From CAVPHV01 sp963821095 (lineage in GTDB: Bacteria > Actinomycetota > Acidimicrobiia > Spongiisociales > UBA5794): a DNA stretch of 64,000 nucleotides. The notes beneath the pieces were generated by a model. The model had not been told where the DNA came from. It did not search any database and worked only from the letters and a program-made list of their open reading frames with translations. This document shows, one piece after another, positions 1 through 8,979 of the stretch. Location: contig CAWGCJ010000020.1 of the NCBI GenBank assembly GCA_963821095.1, positions 62,001-126,000 on the forward strand, written 5' to 3'. Position 1 is the stretch's first letter. The number at the start of each line of letters is the position of its first letter. The translations under genes were made by a program, and so were the position numbers.

Positions 1-368
1 AACTCGTTGACAACCGCATACGCCTCCTGCACGGGCGTCGCCGGTGGAGTGGTCGCTTCGATCACGCCGAGGAGGTCCTTCGGGACGTTCGTCGGTTTTG
101 GATTGCGATCGTCGACCCACCAGCTGTAGAGGCCGGTCAGCGTCGTGGCGAGCTGCGGCGGCATCTCGTCGGCGACCTCGTACCGAGACGGCCCTGCCGT
201 GGTGGTCGGTGCTGCGGTCGTTGCCGTGGTCGCTGTTGTAGTCGGCGGCAACGTGGTTGTTGTGGTCGGCGGAGCCGTTGTTGTGGGCTCGGCGCCGCTG
301 CTGCACGCGGCTGCAATCAGCGTGAGCGCGACGAGGCCGACGATGAGGGGGTTGGTTCGGGAACGCAC
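1..368 (-). CDS. Secreted lipoprotein with Thr-rich linker (3' end outside window)
   Basis: The minus strand reads from a GTG at 366-368 through the window edge, about 122 codons with no stop. The N-terminus is a lipoprotein signal: basic start, hydrophobic stretch, then the lipobox LIAAC around residue 21. A Thr/Pro/Ala-rich linker of roughly 35 residues follows, then a globular part containing SWWVDDRNPKP. I do not recognise the family. The lipobox and linker indicate a membrane-anchored extracytoplasmic protein. A TANNNT box lies 7 nt upstream of the GTG, supporting this start and a leaderless mRNA. The gene is divergent from the Trk operon. The C-terminal part is not visible. Confidence 0.7.
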   Translation of the reverse strand, partial: MRSRTNPLIVGLVALTLIAAACSSGAEPTTTAPPTTTTTLPPTTTATTATTAAPTTTAGPSRYEVADEMPPQLATTLTGLYSWWVDDRNPKPTNVPKDLLGVIEATTPPATPVQEAYAVVNE

Positions 369-375
369 GGCTGCG

Positions 376-381
376 ATGGTA
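376..381 (-). promoter_or_regulatory. Candidate -10 box of the lipoprotein gene
   Basis: On the minus strand TACCAT ends 7 nt before the GTG at 368, the spacing expected if transcription starts at or next to the start codon. It matches a pattern repeated at several other genes in the window. No good -35 element was seen. Confidence 0.4.
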
Positions 382-475
382 ACCGGGTTGCGGGATTGTG
401 GAGCCCGCCCTGCGCTGCAATGTCGATGCCCGGCGCAATCGCTCCTAACATCGCGATTTCACTGGAGGATTGTCT

Positions 476-1135
476 TTGCGCATCGTCATCGCCGGCTGCG
501 GCAGGGTTGGAACGGATCTGGCGGTGACGCTGTCAGAGGAGGGTCATGATGTGTCCGTCATCGACGATCGCCCGGGGATCTTCCGGCGGTTGGGCACCAG
601 ATTCAACGGCACCACCCATGACGGCCTCGCATACGACGTTCGCCTGCTCAAGGAGGCGGGCATCGAGTTTGCCGACGTCTTTGTCTCCGTGACGGACACG
701 GACAATGCCAACATGATGTCTGCGCAGGTAGCGAAACAGGTGTTCGGCGTTCCCAAGGTGATTGCCCGTCTCGACGATCCGTCTCGTGAGGATGCGTATC
801 GGGCGCTCGACGTGCCCTTTGTGGCCGGCGCCAAGCTTGCCTCAAAGGTCATCCACGAGATGATCATCGACGACGAGTTCGGATACCACGTCACGTTTTC
901 TGCCGGCGACATCGAGATCGTGGAAGTCGTGCTCGGCCCGAGGGCGGATGGATTGACGGTCGAGCAACTGGAAGTCGATGACGGCTTCCGAGTTGCCGCG
1001 GTGGTGCGGAATCGCAAGACCATCATCCCCCGCGACGATTTCTCCCTCGAAGAACACGATCTCGTGGTTGGAGCCTTGCGCAGCCGAAGCCGCGGCAAGA
1101 TCAGGAAGTACATCGTCGATCGGGAGGAGCCATGA
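476..1135 (+). CDS. trkA: TrkA family potassium uptake regulatory protein (first copy)
   Basis: Cytosolic NAD(H)-binding gating subunit of a Trk/Ktr potassium channel. The N-terminus has the Rossmann glycine motif GCGRVG and an acidic residue at the end of strand 2 (VIDD). The region from about residue 140 fits the TrkA_C (RCK_C) domain, which binds nucleotides including c-di-AMP in some bacteria. I chose TTG at 476 because GGAGGA at 464-469 sits 6 nt before it; an in-frame TTG at 470 would touch that site. The stop overlaps the second trkA in ATGA, so the two are coupled. The tandem pair matches the mycobacterial ceoB/ceoC arrangement. Confidence 0.9.
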   Translation: MRIVIAGCGRVGTDLAVTLSEEGHDVSVIDDRPGIFRRLGTRFNGTTHDGLAYDVRLLKEAGIEFADVFVSVTDTDNANMMSAQVAKQVFGVPKVIARLDDPSREDAYRALDVPFVAGAKLASKVIHEMIIDDEFGYHVTFSAGDIEIVEVVLGPRADGLTVEQLEVDDGFRVAAVVRNRKTIIPRDDFSLEEHDLVVGALRSRSRGKIRKYIVDREEP

Positions 1136-1800
1136 GGGTTCTCCTGGTGGGCGGTGGCAAGGTGGGGTCGTATCTCGCCCGCGAGCTGTCCAAGGACGGC
1201 CACGTGGTGACGGTCATCGAAGGGATTGCGGATCGGGCTCGCGAACTGAGTGAGGACTCTGAGATCCTCGTGTTCGAGGGTGACGGGACTGAGGTCGACC
1301 TGCTCAAGGCGGCAGATGTAGATCGCGCCGACTGGGCGCTCGGCGTGACCGGTCTCGATGAGGTCAACCTGGTGGCCTGCCAATTGTCACTCACCCTCGG
1401 GGCGAAGCGTGTCCTCGCCAGACTCAACAACCCTCGAAACCGTCCGACATTCGAGGCGCTGGGCATCCCGGTCGTGGCCGTTACCGACTTGATGGGGCAG
1501 GTCATCACCAGCGAAGTCGAGATTGCCGATCTTGCCAGGGTCGCCGTGATCGGCGGCGGGCGACTCTCGGTGAGCGAGATCGAGATTCCAACTGGGTTTC
1601 CCGAGTGCACGCTGGCCGAGCTCGCCCTGCCCCAGCCTGCGGTGCTGGCGGCCGTGCTGCGTGATGGAGAAGCGAGTGTCCCGTCGGCAACGACTCGACT
1701 GCGTGCCGGCGACCGGGTCACCGCAGTGACGAGCCTCGAAAATGAAACCGAACTGCGCGCCGCCTTTGGCGTCGAGAGCCGGCCGAGGAATGGCGCGTGA
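1132..1800 (+). CDS. trkA: TrkA family potassium uptake regulatory protein (second copy)
   Basis: Second RCK-type regulatory subunit, 222 residues, with a GGGKVG Rossmann motif at residues 7-12 and a TrkA_C-like domain after about residue 140. The ATG overlaps the upstream stop codon by four bases, a classic coupled start. Two unequal TrkA proteins followed by TrkH suggest a heteromeric gating ring, as inferred for actinobacterial ceoB/ceoC pairs. The 3' end overlaps the start of a small membrane protein gene. Nothing appears truncated. Confidence 0.9.
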   Translation: MRVLLVGGGKVGSYLARELSKDGHVVTVIEGIADRARELSEDSEILVFEGDGTEVDLLKAADVDRADWALGVTGLDEVNLVACQLSLTLGAKRVLARLNNPRNRPTFEALGIPVVAVTDLMGQVITSEVEIADLARVAVIGGGRLSVSEIEIPTGFPECTLAELALPQPAVLAAVLRDGEASVPSATTRLRAGDRVTAVTSLENETELRAAFGVESRPRNGA

Positions 1801-1984
1801 TCAGGACTCGAGCCGAGCGACGATGACGGAAGAGACGATGACGGAAGAAGAGCCGAAGCGGCACCGCGGGCTTGTGGACGATGTCCGTGGGGGATTGACC
1901 TCGTTCCTCCTCGAAATCGGCATCGTTGTTGGTCTGGCGCTGGCGGCGCTGATCTTGTCCGCCGCGATTCTGCTGTTGGTGTGA
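1790..1984 (+). CDS. Small single-pass membrane protein in the trk operon
   Basis: About 64 residues: a short acidic and basic N-terminus, then one hydrophobic helix close to the C-terminus (around IGIVVGLALAALILSAAILL). It lies between trkA and trkH with overlaps or a 1-nt gap on both sides, so it is probably co-translated and could be an accessory subunit of the transporter. I do not recognise a family. The start at 1790 follows GAGGA very closely; an in-frame ATG at 1823 is a reasonable alternative and would still keep the helix. Confidence 0.6.
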   Translation: MARDQDSSRATMTEETMTEEEPKRHRGLVDDVRGGLTSFLLEIGIVVGLALAALILSAAILLLV

Positions 1985-1985
1985 T

Positions 1986-3482
1986 GTGCTGATCAAGCCC
2001 ATCGGCGAGGACTTCCGCATCATCGGCTACTACCTCGGCCGCATCTTCCTGGTGGTGGCCGCAGCCAGTCTGTTGCCCATGGCCTGGGCGGTCGCCGGCC
2101 GGGAATGGCACCCCTTCGCCTCGTTTGTCCTGATGGCGAGCCTGTTCGCTCTCCTTGGCGTGCTCGGCCTGCGAGTCAGGCCGGAGACGGATCGCCTCGA
2201 TTGGGGGCACGGCATGGTGGTGGTTGCCCTGACCTGGTGGATCGTGCCCACCATCGGCGCGATTCCGTTTGCCCTCTCGGGCCACTGGGTCAGCCCTGTC
2301 GACGCCATCTTCGATGCCCTGTCCGGGCTGTCGACCACCGGGTTGGCGCTGGTCCAGGACCTCGATCATCTGGCGCCGTCCCTCAACTTCTGGCGGCACC
2401 TCCTCCACTTTCTCGGCGGTCAGGGCATCATCGTTGCCGCCCTGTCACTGTTTGCCCGCGGCGGCGGGATCACCCTCTACTACGGGGAGGCCCGAGACGA
2501 GCGAATCCTTCCGTCGGTCACCTCGACCGCTCGTTTCATTTGGGCGGTGGCTGCGGTTCACCTCGTCGCCGGGGTGGTGGCGCTCGGCTTGATCGCCAAG
2601 TTCGTGCTTGGCTTCACGCCGATCCGCTCGCTCTTCCACGGGCTGATGATCTTCTTTGCCGGGTTCGACACCGGTGGGTTTGCGCCGCAGAGCACCTCAC
2701 TGGGGTACTACCACTCCGCGATCTTCGAGGGTGCCGCTGCGGTGTTGATGGTCGCTGGGGCCATGTCGTTCGGACTCCACTTCGCGTTGTGGCGCGGTCC
2801 CCGTCGCGCCGTGTTCGCCAACCTGGAAACTCGCACGATCCTCGGCACCTTTGGCTTCACGATGGCAATCACCCTGTTTGGACTTGCCGCCGGCGGCATC
2901 TACACCTCGGTTGCCGGCCTCACCCGGCAGGGCTTCTTTCAGATTCTCTCCGCCCACACCGGAACCGGTTTCGCCACCGTGCCCTCGGTCGAGCTTGCCG
3001 GCTGGGGTGGTCTCGCTTTCGGCGGTATGGCTATCGCCATGGCCCTGGGGGGTATGGGTTCTTCGACGGCCGGCGGGGTCAAGGCGCTGCGGGTCGGCAT
3101 CACCTTGAAGGCCATTACGAATCAAGTGAAGGCGGTCCTGCTCCCCGAGCGTGCCCTCGTTGGGAGAACGTACTACCAGTCGGGTCGGCGCAACCTGACG
3201 CCCGAACTCGCCCAGTCCGCCATGACGGTCTCGCTTCTGTACGTTGCGCTTTTCCTGCTCGGCGCCGGAGTCGGAATTGCCTACGGCGTGCCACTCCAGG
3301 ACGCCCTATTCGAGTCCGTCAGCGCCGGCGCTTCGGTGGGTCTGTCGGTTGGGGTCACCGAGGCGGGTATGCCGGTACTGCTCAAGATGACCTACATGTT
3401 CCAGATGTGGGCCGGCCGGCTCGAATTTGTTGCCGTCTTCTCTCTCTTGGGATTCCTCTACGCCTGGGTGAGGGGGAAGTGA
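1986..3482 (+). CDS. trkH: TrkH/KtrB family potassium transporter
   Basis: Integral membrane K+-translocating subunit, 498 residues, of the TrkH/KtrB/HKT superfamily. It is hydrophobic throughout with repeated pore-loop units; glycine-containing selectivity segments such as GLSTTGLAL, GFDTGGFAP, HTGTGFATV and ASVGLSVGV occur at roughly even spacing, as expected for four MPM repeats. GTG at 1986 starts just after the preceding stop at 1984, and the stop TGA shares its last base with the ATG of the next gene. It should form the channel gated by the two TrkA proteins upstream. Confidence 0.92.
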   Translation: MLIKPIGEDFRIIGYYLGRIFLVVAAASLLPMAWAVAGREWHPFASFVLMASLFALLGVLGLRVRPETDRLDWGHGMVVVALTWWIVPTIGAIPFALSGHWVSPVDAIFDALSGLSTTGLALVQDLDHLAPSLNFWRHLLHFLGGQGIIVAALSLFARGGGITLYYGEARDERILPSVTSTARFIWAVAAVHLVAGVVALGLIAKFVLGFTPIRSLFHGLMIFFAGFDTGGFAPQSTSLGYYHSAIFEGAAAVLMVAGAMSFGLHFALWRGPRRAVFANLETRTILGTFGFTMAITLFGLAAGGIYTSVAGLTRQGFFQILSAHTGTGFATVPSVELAGWGGLAFGGMAIAMALGGMGSSTAGGVKALRVGITLKAITNQVKAVLLPERALVGRTYYQSGRRNLTPELAQSAMTVSLLYVALFLLGAGVGIAYGVPLQDALFESVSAGASVGLSVGVTEAGMPVLLKMTYMFQMWAGRLEFVAVFSLLGFLYAWVRGK

Positions 3483-4021
3483 TGCGGGTCGGATTTCTGG
3501 CGCTCGCCTTCATTGCGGTGATCATGGCGGTGCCCGGCGTCGCCACCGCCCAAGATGACGAGTTGATCCCCGTCGAGGTATTGCTGGCCCAGGCCGAGTC
3601 GTACGCGGGCAAGACCATCACCATCGAAGGGGAATTGATCGGTGACTACGGCTTCCGCAGTGATGGGACGATGTGGACTCAACTCAACGACGACAGCTAT
3701 GCCCGTGATGCTCTGGTCGACGGAGGACCACGCACCGGCGGTAACACCGGTGTCGGGATTCGCATGCCCGACGCTCTCGCCGAGGGACTTGATGCTCCCG
3801 GCGGCTACCGGCTCGAGGGCCCGCTGGTGCGTGCCACCGGGACCTGGAAGTATCACGATCCCGACCGGGGCGGCGAGTCATACCTCGACGTCGCAAGCCT
3901 CGAGGTGATAGAGGTGGGTCGGCAACTCGAAGAGGGCCCAGACTGGATCGTTCTCGTCGCCGGCCTCGCCATTCTGTTCCTCTCCCTGGGGCTGTGGCGG
4001 ATGGGTCGTCGGGGGCGTTAG
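3482..4021 (+). CDS. Secreted, membrane-anchored protein with OB-fold-like domain
   Basis: 179 residues. It has a signal peptide (cleavage after an ATA segment near residue 22), a soluble domain of about 115 residues, and a C-terminal transmembrane helix (around WIVLVAGLAILFLSLGL) with a basic tail. The soluble part contains GKTITIEGELIGD, NDD and GGNTGVGI, resembling OB-fold proteins of unknown role found in other Gram-positive bacteria. Its ATG overlaps the trkH stop by one base, so it belongs to the Trk operon. The function is unknown; an extracytoplasmic accessory role is only inferred from position. Confidence 0.7.
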   Translation: MRVGFLALAFIAVIMAVPGVATAQDDELIPVEVLLAQAESYAGKTITIEGELIGDYGFRSDGTMWTQLNDDSYARDALVDGGPRTGGNTGVGIRMPDALAEGLDAPGGYRLEGPLVRATGTWKYHDPDRGGESYLDVASLEVIEVGRQLEEGPDWIVLVAGLAILFLSLGLWRMGRRGR

Positions 4022-4067
4022 GGGACTGATGATCTGGCTGAAAATGGGGCGGGCCGGAACCCGTCCC

Positions 4068-4073
4068 TATACT
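4068..4073 (+). promoter_or_regulatory. Candidate -10 box for the pyrophosphatase gene
   Basis: TATACT lies 44 nt upstream of the GTG of hppA, in the only gap of this region. No convincing -35 hexamer is present 16-18 nt upstream, so the call rests on the -10 alone. Confidence 0.35.
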
Positions 4074-4117
4074 TTCGCCGGTTTGATCGATTCCGTCTCA
4101 CCAGTGGGGAGAATTCT

Positions 4118-6186
4118 GTGATCTGGGTGTACCTCGCCCTTGTTGCTTCGGCGTTGGCGCTGCTGCTGGCGCTGTTCTATGCGCGACAAGTGAACAACGC
4201 CGACCCCGGCAACGCACGAATGCAGGAACTGATGGATGCCATCCGTGCCGGGGCCATGGCCTTCATTCGCCGCGAGTACATCGCCGTCGCGGCGTTTGTT
4301 GCAGTGCTCGCCACGTTGATTCTGATCTTCCTGGATTACGGCCGCCCCTGGGGGGCCATCGCCTATGTGTTCGGGGCATTCCTGTCAGCCTTGGCCGGGT
4401 TCATCGGGATGAGGATCGCCACCGCGGCCAACGCCCGCACTACCGAGGCCGCCAGGACCGGTGGTATCAAGGCGGCTCTCCCGCTTGCCTTCCGTGGCGG
4501 CGCGGTGATGGGGTTCACCGTTGCCGGACTCGGTCTCTTCGGCCTCTCCATCGGCTACCTGGTGTTCGTCGAGTGGCTCGAGGTTGACCAGGCCTTCAGC
4601 GTGCTGACCGCCATCGCGCTCGGTGGCTCGACGATCGCGCTGTTCTCTCGTGTCGGCGGCGGTATCTACACCAAGGCTGCCGACGTCGGCGCCGACCTGG
4701 TTGGCAAGGTCGAAGCCGGGATTCCCGAAGACGACCCCCGCAACCCGGCCACCATCGCGGACAACGTCGGCGACAACGTGGGTGACGTTGCCGGCATGGG
4801 CGCCGACCTCTTCGAGTCGTACGTCGGCTCGATGATTGCCCCCATTGCCTTCGCGGCGTTCGCCTTCACCGGCTTCGCCTTCCAAGAAGAGGCGTTCTTC
4901 TACCCGCTGATGATTGCCACCCTTGGGATGGGGGCATCCATCATCGGTTCGTTCCTGGTCAAGCCCGGCAAAGGCAGCCTGGCGGCGGCCCTCCACCGCG
5001 GGACCTACGCTGCGATGGGGCTCACCATCGTCGGTGTTGCCATCTTGACGCCGGTGATGTTCAACGGCCTCGAAGGTGTCGACAACTCGTGGGGTCTCGT
5101 GGTCTCGGTCGTTACCGGCTTGCTGGTCGGCTGGCTGATCGGCCAGATCTCCGAGTGGTATCACCAGCGACCATCACAAGGTCGTGAAGGAAATCGCCCG
5201 CCAGTCCCAGACCGGTCCCGCCACCGTGGTGTTGGCCGGCATCTCCGAAGGGATGAAGTCGGCGGCGTTCTCCGTAGCCGTTGTTGTCGCCGGTATGGCC
5301 GGCGCCTTCTGGGGTGGCGAGTTGGCGTTCGACGTGCCACTGGCCGGCATCTACGGCATCGCGGTTGCCGCCGTCGGCGTGCTCTCGACCCTGGGGATCA
5401 CCGTGTCGGTCGATGCGTACGGACCCATCGCCGACAACGCCGGAGGGATCGCCGAGATGGCGGGCCTGCCACCGGAGGTCCGCGAGACCACCGACGCCCT
5501 GGACTCGCTCGGCAACACCACCGCGGCCGTTGCCAAGGGCTTCGCCATCGCTGCTGCCGCCATCACGGCGTTGGCGCTGTTCTTCACTTTCCAGCAGGCA
5601 GTGGTAGATGCCGGCGGGGAGTTGGAGTCACTCGACATTCTCGATATCTCCGTGATCATCGGCCTCTTCCTCGGAGCCGCCTTCCCGTATCCTCTTTGCG
5701 TCGATGACGATCCAGGCGGTGGGCCGGGCCGCCAACCAGATGATCGAGGAGGTGCGCCGCCAGTTCCGCGAGATCCCAGGATTGCGGGAAGGCAAGCCAG
5801 ACGCCAAGCCCGACTACGAACGCTGCGTCGACATCTCGACCAAGGCTTCGCTGCGCGAGATGATTCTCCCCGGTTCGCTGGCGGTGGCTTTGCCACTCGT
5901 CGTCGGGTTCATCTCGGTCGAGGCCCTCGGTGGGTTGCTCGCCGGTGCGCTGGTCTCCGGGTTCTTGCTGGCGATCTTCATGGCCAACTCGGGCGGCGCT
6001 TGGGACAACGCCAAGAAGTTCATCGAAGCCGGCGCCTTCGGTGGCAAGGGGTCCGACCAGCACAAGGCGGCCGTGGTCGGCGACACGATCGGTGACCCGT
6101 TCAAGGACACGTCGGGTCCGGCGATGAACATCGTCATCAAGGTGATGACCATCGTCAGCCTCATCTTCGCCTCGGCGTTCGTCTAG
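4118..6186 (+). CDS. hppA: Membrane-bound pyrophosphatase, K+-dependent type (two frame disruptions)
   Basis: Ion-pumping pyrophosphatase that couples PPi hydrolysis to H+ or Na+ export. Hallmarks are the substrate loop GGGIYTKAADVGADLVGKVE, the Asp-rich DNVGDNVGDVAGMGADL, and the C-terminal GDTIGDPFKDTSGPAMN. The diagnostic GNTTAA has Ala where K+-independent enzymes have Lys, so a K+-activated enzyme is expected. The reading frame shifts +1 near 5161 (TGG TA[T]C ACC restores W-Y-T-S) and again near 5690 (restoring F-P-Y-L-F-A-S-M). Corrected length is about 688 residues, normal for the family. GTG at 4118 has GGGGAG 6 nt upstream. Whether H+ or Na+ is pumped cannot be told. Confidence 0.9.
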
Positions 6187-6207
6187 ACCTGACCACTTAC
6201 GACAAGC

Positions 6208-6237
6208 ATGAGGGCCGCCCTACGGGGCGGCCCTCAT
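6208..6237 (+). terminator. Strong hairpin with C(UACG)G tetraloop after hppA
   Basis: A perfect 13-bp stem ATGAGGGCCGCCC/GGGCGGCCCTCAT closed by the loop TACG. C(UACG)G belongs to the exceptionally stable UNCG tetraloop class. There is no U-tract. The hairpin lies between convergent genes and can serve both strands. Confidence 0.75.
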
Positions 6238-6252
6238 CGCGTGCGCAGCTCG

Positions 6253-6483
6253 CTATTCGTCGTCTTCGGGCGCTGCCATGTCGGGGTCGTTGGCCCTCAG
6301 GTCCTGTTCCCACTGGCGACGCTTCCAATAATCCTGTTCGGAGCGGCGCCGGGTGCGGCTGATGAGAAGGTAGACCCCGAAGAGGAGCACCCCGATCAGG
6401 ACGATGACGCCCCAGCAGCCCAAACCGCCGTCGGCGCAAAGTCCCTCGTTGGAATCCTGAGCGAAGATCACAGTGCACAGCAC
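6253..6483 (-). CDS. Small membrane protein with charged C-terminal tail
   Basis: 76 residues on the minus strand: a short N-terminus containing several Cys, one transmembrane helix (around CWGVIVLIGVLLFGVYLLI), then a strongly charged tail ending in acidic residues. I do not recognise a family. Support for reality is the helix-plus-tail architecture, placement between a terminator and a divergent gene, and TAGGCT on the minus strand (6491-6496) exactly 7 nt before the GTG start, matching the leaderless pattern of this genome. Confidence 0.6.
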   Translation of the reverse strand: MLCTVIFAQDSNEGLCADGGLGCWGVIVLIGVLLFGVYLLISRTRRRSEQDYWKRRQWEQDLRANDPDMAAPEDDE

Positions 6484-6490
6484 GTCGCCT

Positions 6491-6496
6491 AGCCTA
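6491..6496 (-). promoter_or_regulatory. Candidate -10 box of the small membrane protein gene
   Basis: Minus-strand TAGGCT ends 7 nt before the GTG at 6483, consistent with a transcript beginning at the start codon. Confidence 0.4.
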
Positions 6497-6528
6497 CGGC
6501 GTCCCGCCCCGGCATCTCAGGAAGGATC

Positions 6529-7754
6529 GTGGTGGCGAAAGAGATCACGCTCGTCAGGCACGGCGAGACCACCGCCAACGCCGCAGGTGTGTGGCAGGGG
6601 TCGACCAACTCGTTGCTGTCCGGGCGCGGGCAACAACAGGCTGCTGAGGCTGGGGCACGGCTGCAGCGTGAGGCCTTTGATCTGGTCGTCTCTTCCGACC
6701 TCGGTCGGACCCAGCAGACCGCAACGGCGATCGGATTCAGTTTTGAACTCGATCCCCGGTGGCGGGAACTCCAACTTGGCGCCTGGGAGGGCATGACCCG
6801 GGCCGAGATCATCGCGACGTACCCGGAAGAGGCGGCGGCCTTCTGGACCGGTCAAGACATGTCGATCGACGGCAGCGAAACCATCGGGGAGCTCACCATC
6901 CGAGTCGGCGATGCGCTCGATTCGATCGAGGCTCGGCTCCCCGATGGCGGTCGCGCCCTCGTCGTCACCCACGGTGGGCCGATCTTCGGGATCGTGGCCG
7001 AAATCCTCGGGATCTCGAGCCCGCCGCCGCTGTCGGGCGTGGCCAACACTTCGCTCACCCGCCTGCAGCTCAACGAATCGCACCGGGAAGTGGCCGTGTA
7101 CAACGACTTCGGGCACCTCGCCGACCGGGCTGCGAGGTCCCGAGGGCGCCACCCAGATCGTCCTGATTCGCCACGGGCAAACCAAGGCCAATCTGGAGCG
7201 GTCGCTGGCAGGGGCAATCCGACTGGGGACTCACCGACGACGGCGTTCAGCAAGCCGAACTTCTCGCCGCCGGACTCGAGGGGATCGACGCCGTCTACTC
7301 GTCGCCGCTGAGCCGGGCGCGAATCACCGCGGGCAAGGTCGCCGACCGCCACGGTATCGACGTCACCGAAGACGAATCTCTTCAAGAGATCGGATTCGGG
7401 GACTGGGAGTCGAAAACGGTTGACGAGATCCTCGAGATCGATCCCGAGGGGTTCGCCCGGCTGAGTTCGGGTGAGGACTTCCGCAGGGGGACCACGGGCG
7501 AGACGTTCGGCGAGGTCGCCGATCGTATGGAGCGGGCCGTGTCAAGGATCGTGGCGACTCACCCCGGCAAGCGAGTTGCGGTCGTGTCGCACGGCGGCGC
7601 CACTCGGGCATTCGCCACTCGGGTGCTCGGGATGGACTTCGCCCAGCGCCACCGGCTCCCGATTTTGGGTAACACCGCGTTCGGTCGGATCGACTATTCA
7701 GATCGCGGCCGAGCCGTGGCCAAGTGGAACGTCGCTCCCCACCTGGCCGGTTGA
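6529..7754 (+). CDS. Tandem histidine phosphatase (two phosphoglycerate mutase-like domains; frame disruptions)
   Basis: Two histidine-phosphatase domains lie in a row. The first begins with LVRHGET near residue 8 and has the second catalytic His in VVTHGGP. The second begins with LIRHGQT at about 7168 and has VVSHGGATRAF at about 7583. The frame shifts +1 between 7127 and 7138 (domain boundary) and again near 7203, where restoring frame gives WQGQSDWGLTDDG. Corrected, this is one protein of about 407 residues; two adjacent genes with a lost stop are also possible because the first shift is at the junction. The substrate is unknown. The stop is 2 nt before the glycosyltransferase ATG. Confidence 0.75.
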
Positions 7755-7756
7755 CG

Positions 7757-8858
7757 ATGCGGCTCCTGCTCATCACCAACGACTACCCGCCGAAGCCCGG
7801 CGGGATCCAGCAATACCTGGGCAATCTGATGGACGCCTACCCGGGGCCGGTTCGCGTGCTGGCCCCAAGTGACGGGCCGGCGAGCGCCACCGGCCGTGGT
7901 GAGGGAGTGGTCGTTCGCAACTCGCAGACCTTCATGTGGCCGACGCCGTCCGTCGGCGATTGGGTGGTTGGCGAGGCCGAGACCTTTGAACCCGATGTTG
8001 TGCTGTTTGGTGCGCCGTATCCGCTGCCGTGGCTGGGCCCCCGCCTCCAGGAGGCGTTGCGGGTGCCGGTCGGTGTCCTCTGCCATGGCGCCGAGGTCAC
8101 CCTGCCCGCGGCATTTCCCGGTAGCCGCCAGGTGCTGCGCGCGGATGCTGGCGGCCGCCGATGTCCGCTTTGCGGTCAGCAACTTCACCGCCGTCCGGGT
8201 CCAGCGGCTCACCGGAAAGCCGGTCCACTACATCGGCGCCGGGGTCGATCTGGACACGTTTCACCCCGGCCCGCCGCCGAACAACCCAATACCCGTCGTC
8301 GCCTGTGTCAGCCGGTTTGTCCCTCGCAAGGGTCAGGACATGGTGATCGATGCCGCAGCGCAGTTGGCCGAGCGCGGCATCGCGACCCAGGTGCTGCTCG
8401 TCGGCAAGGGACGGACGGAGGGTCAGCTGCGACGTCGTGCCGAGCGCAAGGGGGTCGACGTGCGGTTCGAGGTCGATGTGCCCTGGGACCAACTGCCGGA
8501 TCTGTATCGCAGCGCCGACATCTTCTGCATGCCGTGCAGTTCCCGGTGGGGCGGGCTCGAGGTCGAGGGCCTCGGTTTGGTGTTCCTCGAGGCGGCAGCA
8601 ACCGGCCTGCCGGTCCTCGCCGGCGACTCCGGGGGAGCTGCCGAAACGGTGGAACCGGCTCGCACCGGGTTTGTCGTTCACGACGTCGACGACATCGCGG
8701 AAGGGATCGAGATGTTGGTCTCCGATCCGGTCCGCGCCGCTGAGATGGGGGCCGCGGGCCGGCGTCGGGTTGAGGCGGATTTCACCTGGAGCGGGGTCGT
8801 CGCTCGGCTGGTCGCCGGGTTCGAGGATGCCGCCGATCGTCGCTCCGCCGGGACATGA
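7757..8858 (+). CDS. GT4 glycosyltransferase, PimB-like (one frame disruption)
   Basis: GT-B fold glycosyltransferase family 4. The N-terminus LLITNDYPPKPGGIQQYL is typical of actinobacterial GDP-mannose-dependent phosphatidylinositol-mannoside mannosyltransferases. The C-terminal half has VSRFVPRKGQDMVIDA, LVGKGRTE and the EGLGLVFLEAAATGLPV nucleotide-sugar motif. The frame shifts +1 at about 8137-8144 in a GCGCGCGG run; removing one base joins VLRRMLAAADVRFAVSN. Corrected length is about 366 residues. Assignment to PimB is by resemblance only; another mannosyl- or glucosyltransferase is possible. Confidence 0.8.
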
Positions 8859-8897
8859 TCTCGACCTCTCGATGAGGGTGTGCGAAACATCTCGTGC

Positions 8898-8926
8898 TTG
8901 ACACGGAGCCAGATGTGGAATAGATA
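8898..8926 (+). promoter_or_regulatory. Sigma-70-type promoter of topA
   Basis: TTGACA at 8898-8903 and TAGATA at 8921-8926 are separated by exactly 17 nt, the best housekeeping promoter in the window. The predicted start near 8933 gives topA a leader of about 47 nt. Confidence 0.75.
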
Positions 8927-8979
8927 TGCAGTCCGTTCCCCCCTTCCGGGCCCCTACCGACCGGAGCACTTGTCCTCGC

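Noticed and set aside
1101..2408. A 435-codon open frame antisense to trkA and trkH
   Set aside because: High-GC codon bias creates long antisense frames; the product is low-complexity Ser/Arg/Ala and overlaps three well-supported genes.
2105..3481. A long open frame overlapping trkH on the same strand
   Set aside because: Its product is Arg/Pro/His-rich with no family features, while the trkH frame is a clear potassium transporter. Only its last part, from 3482, is a real gene.
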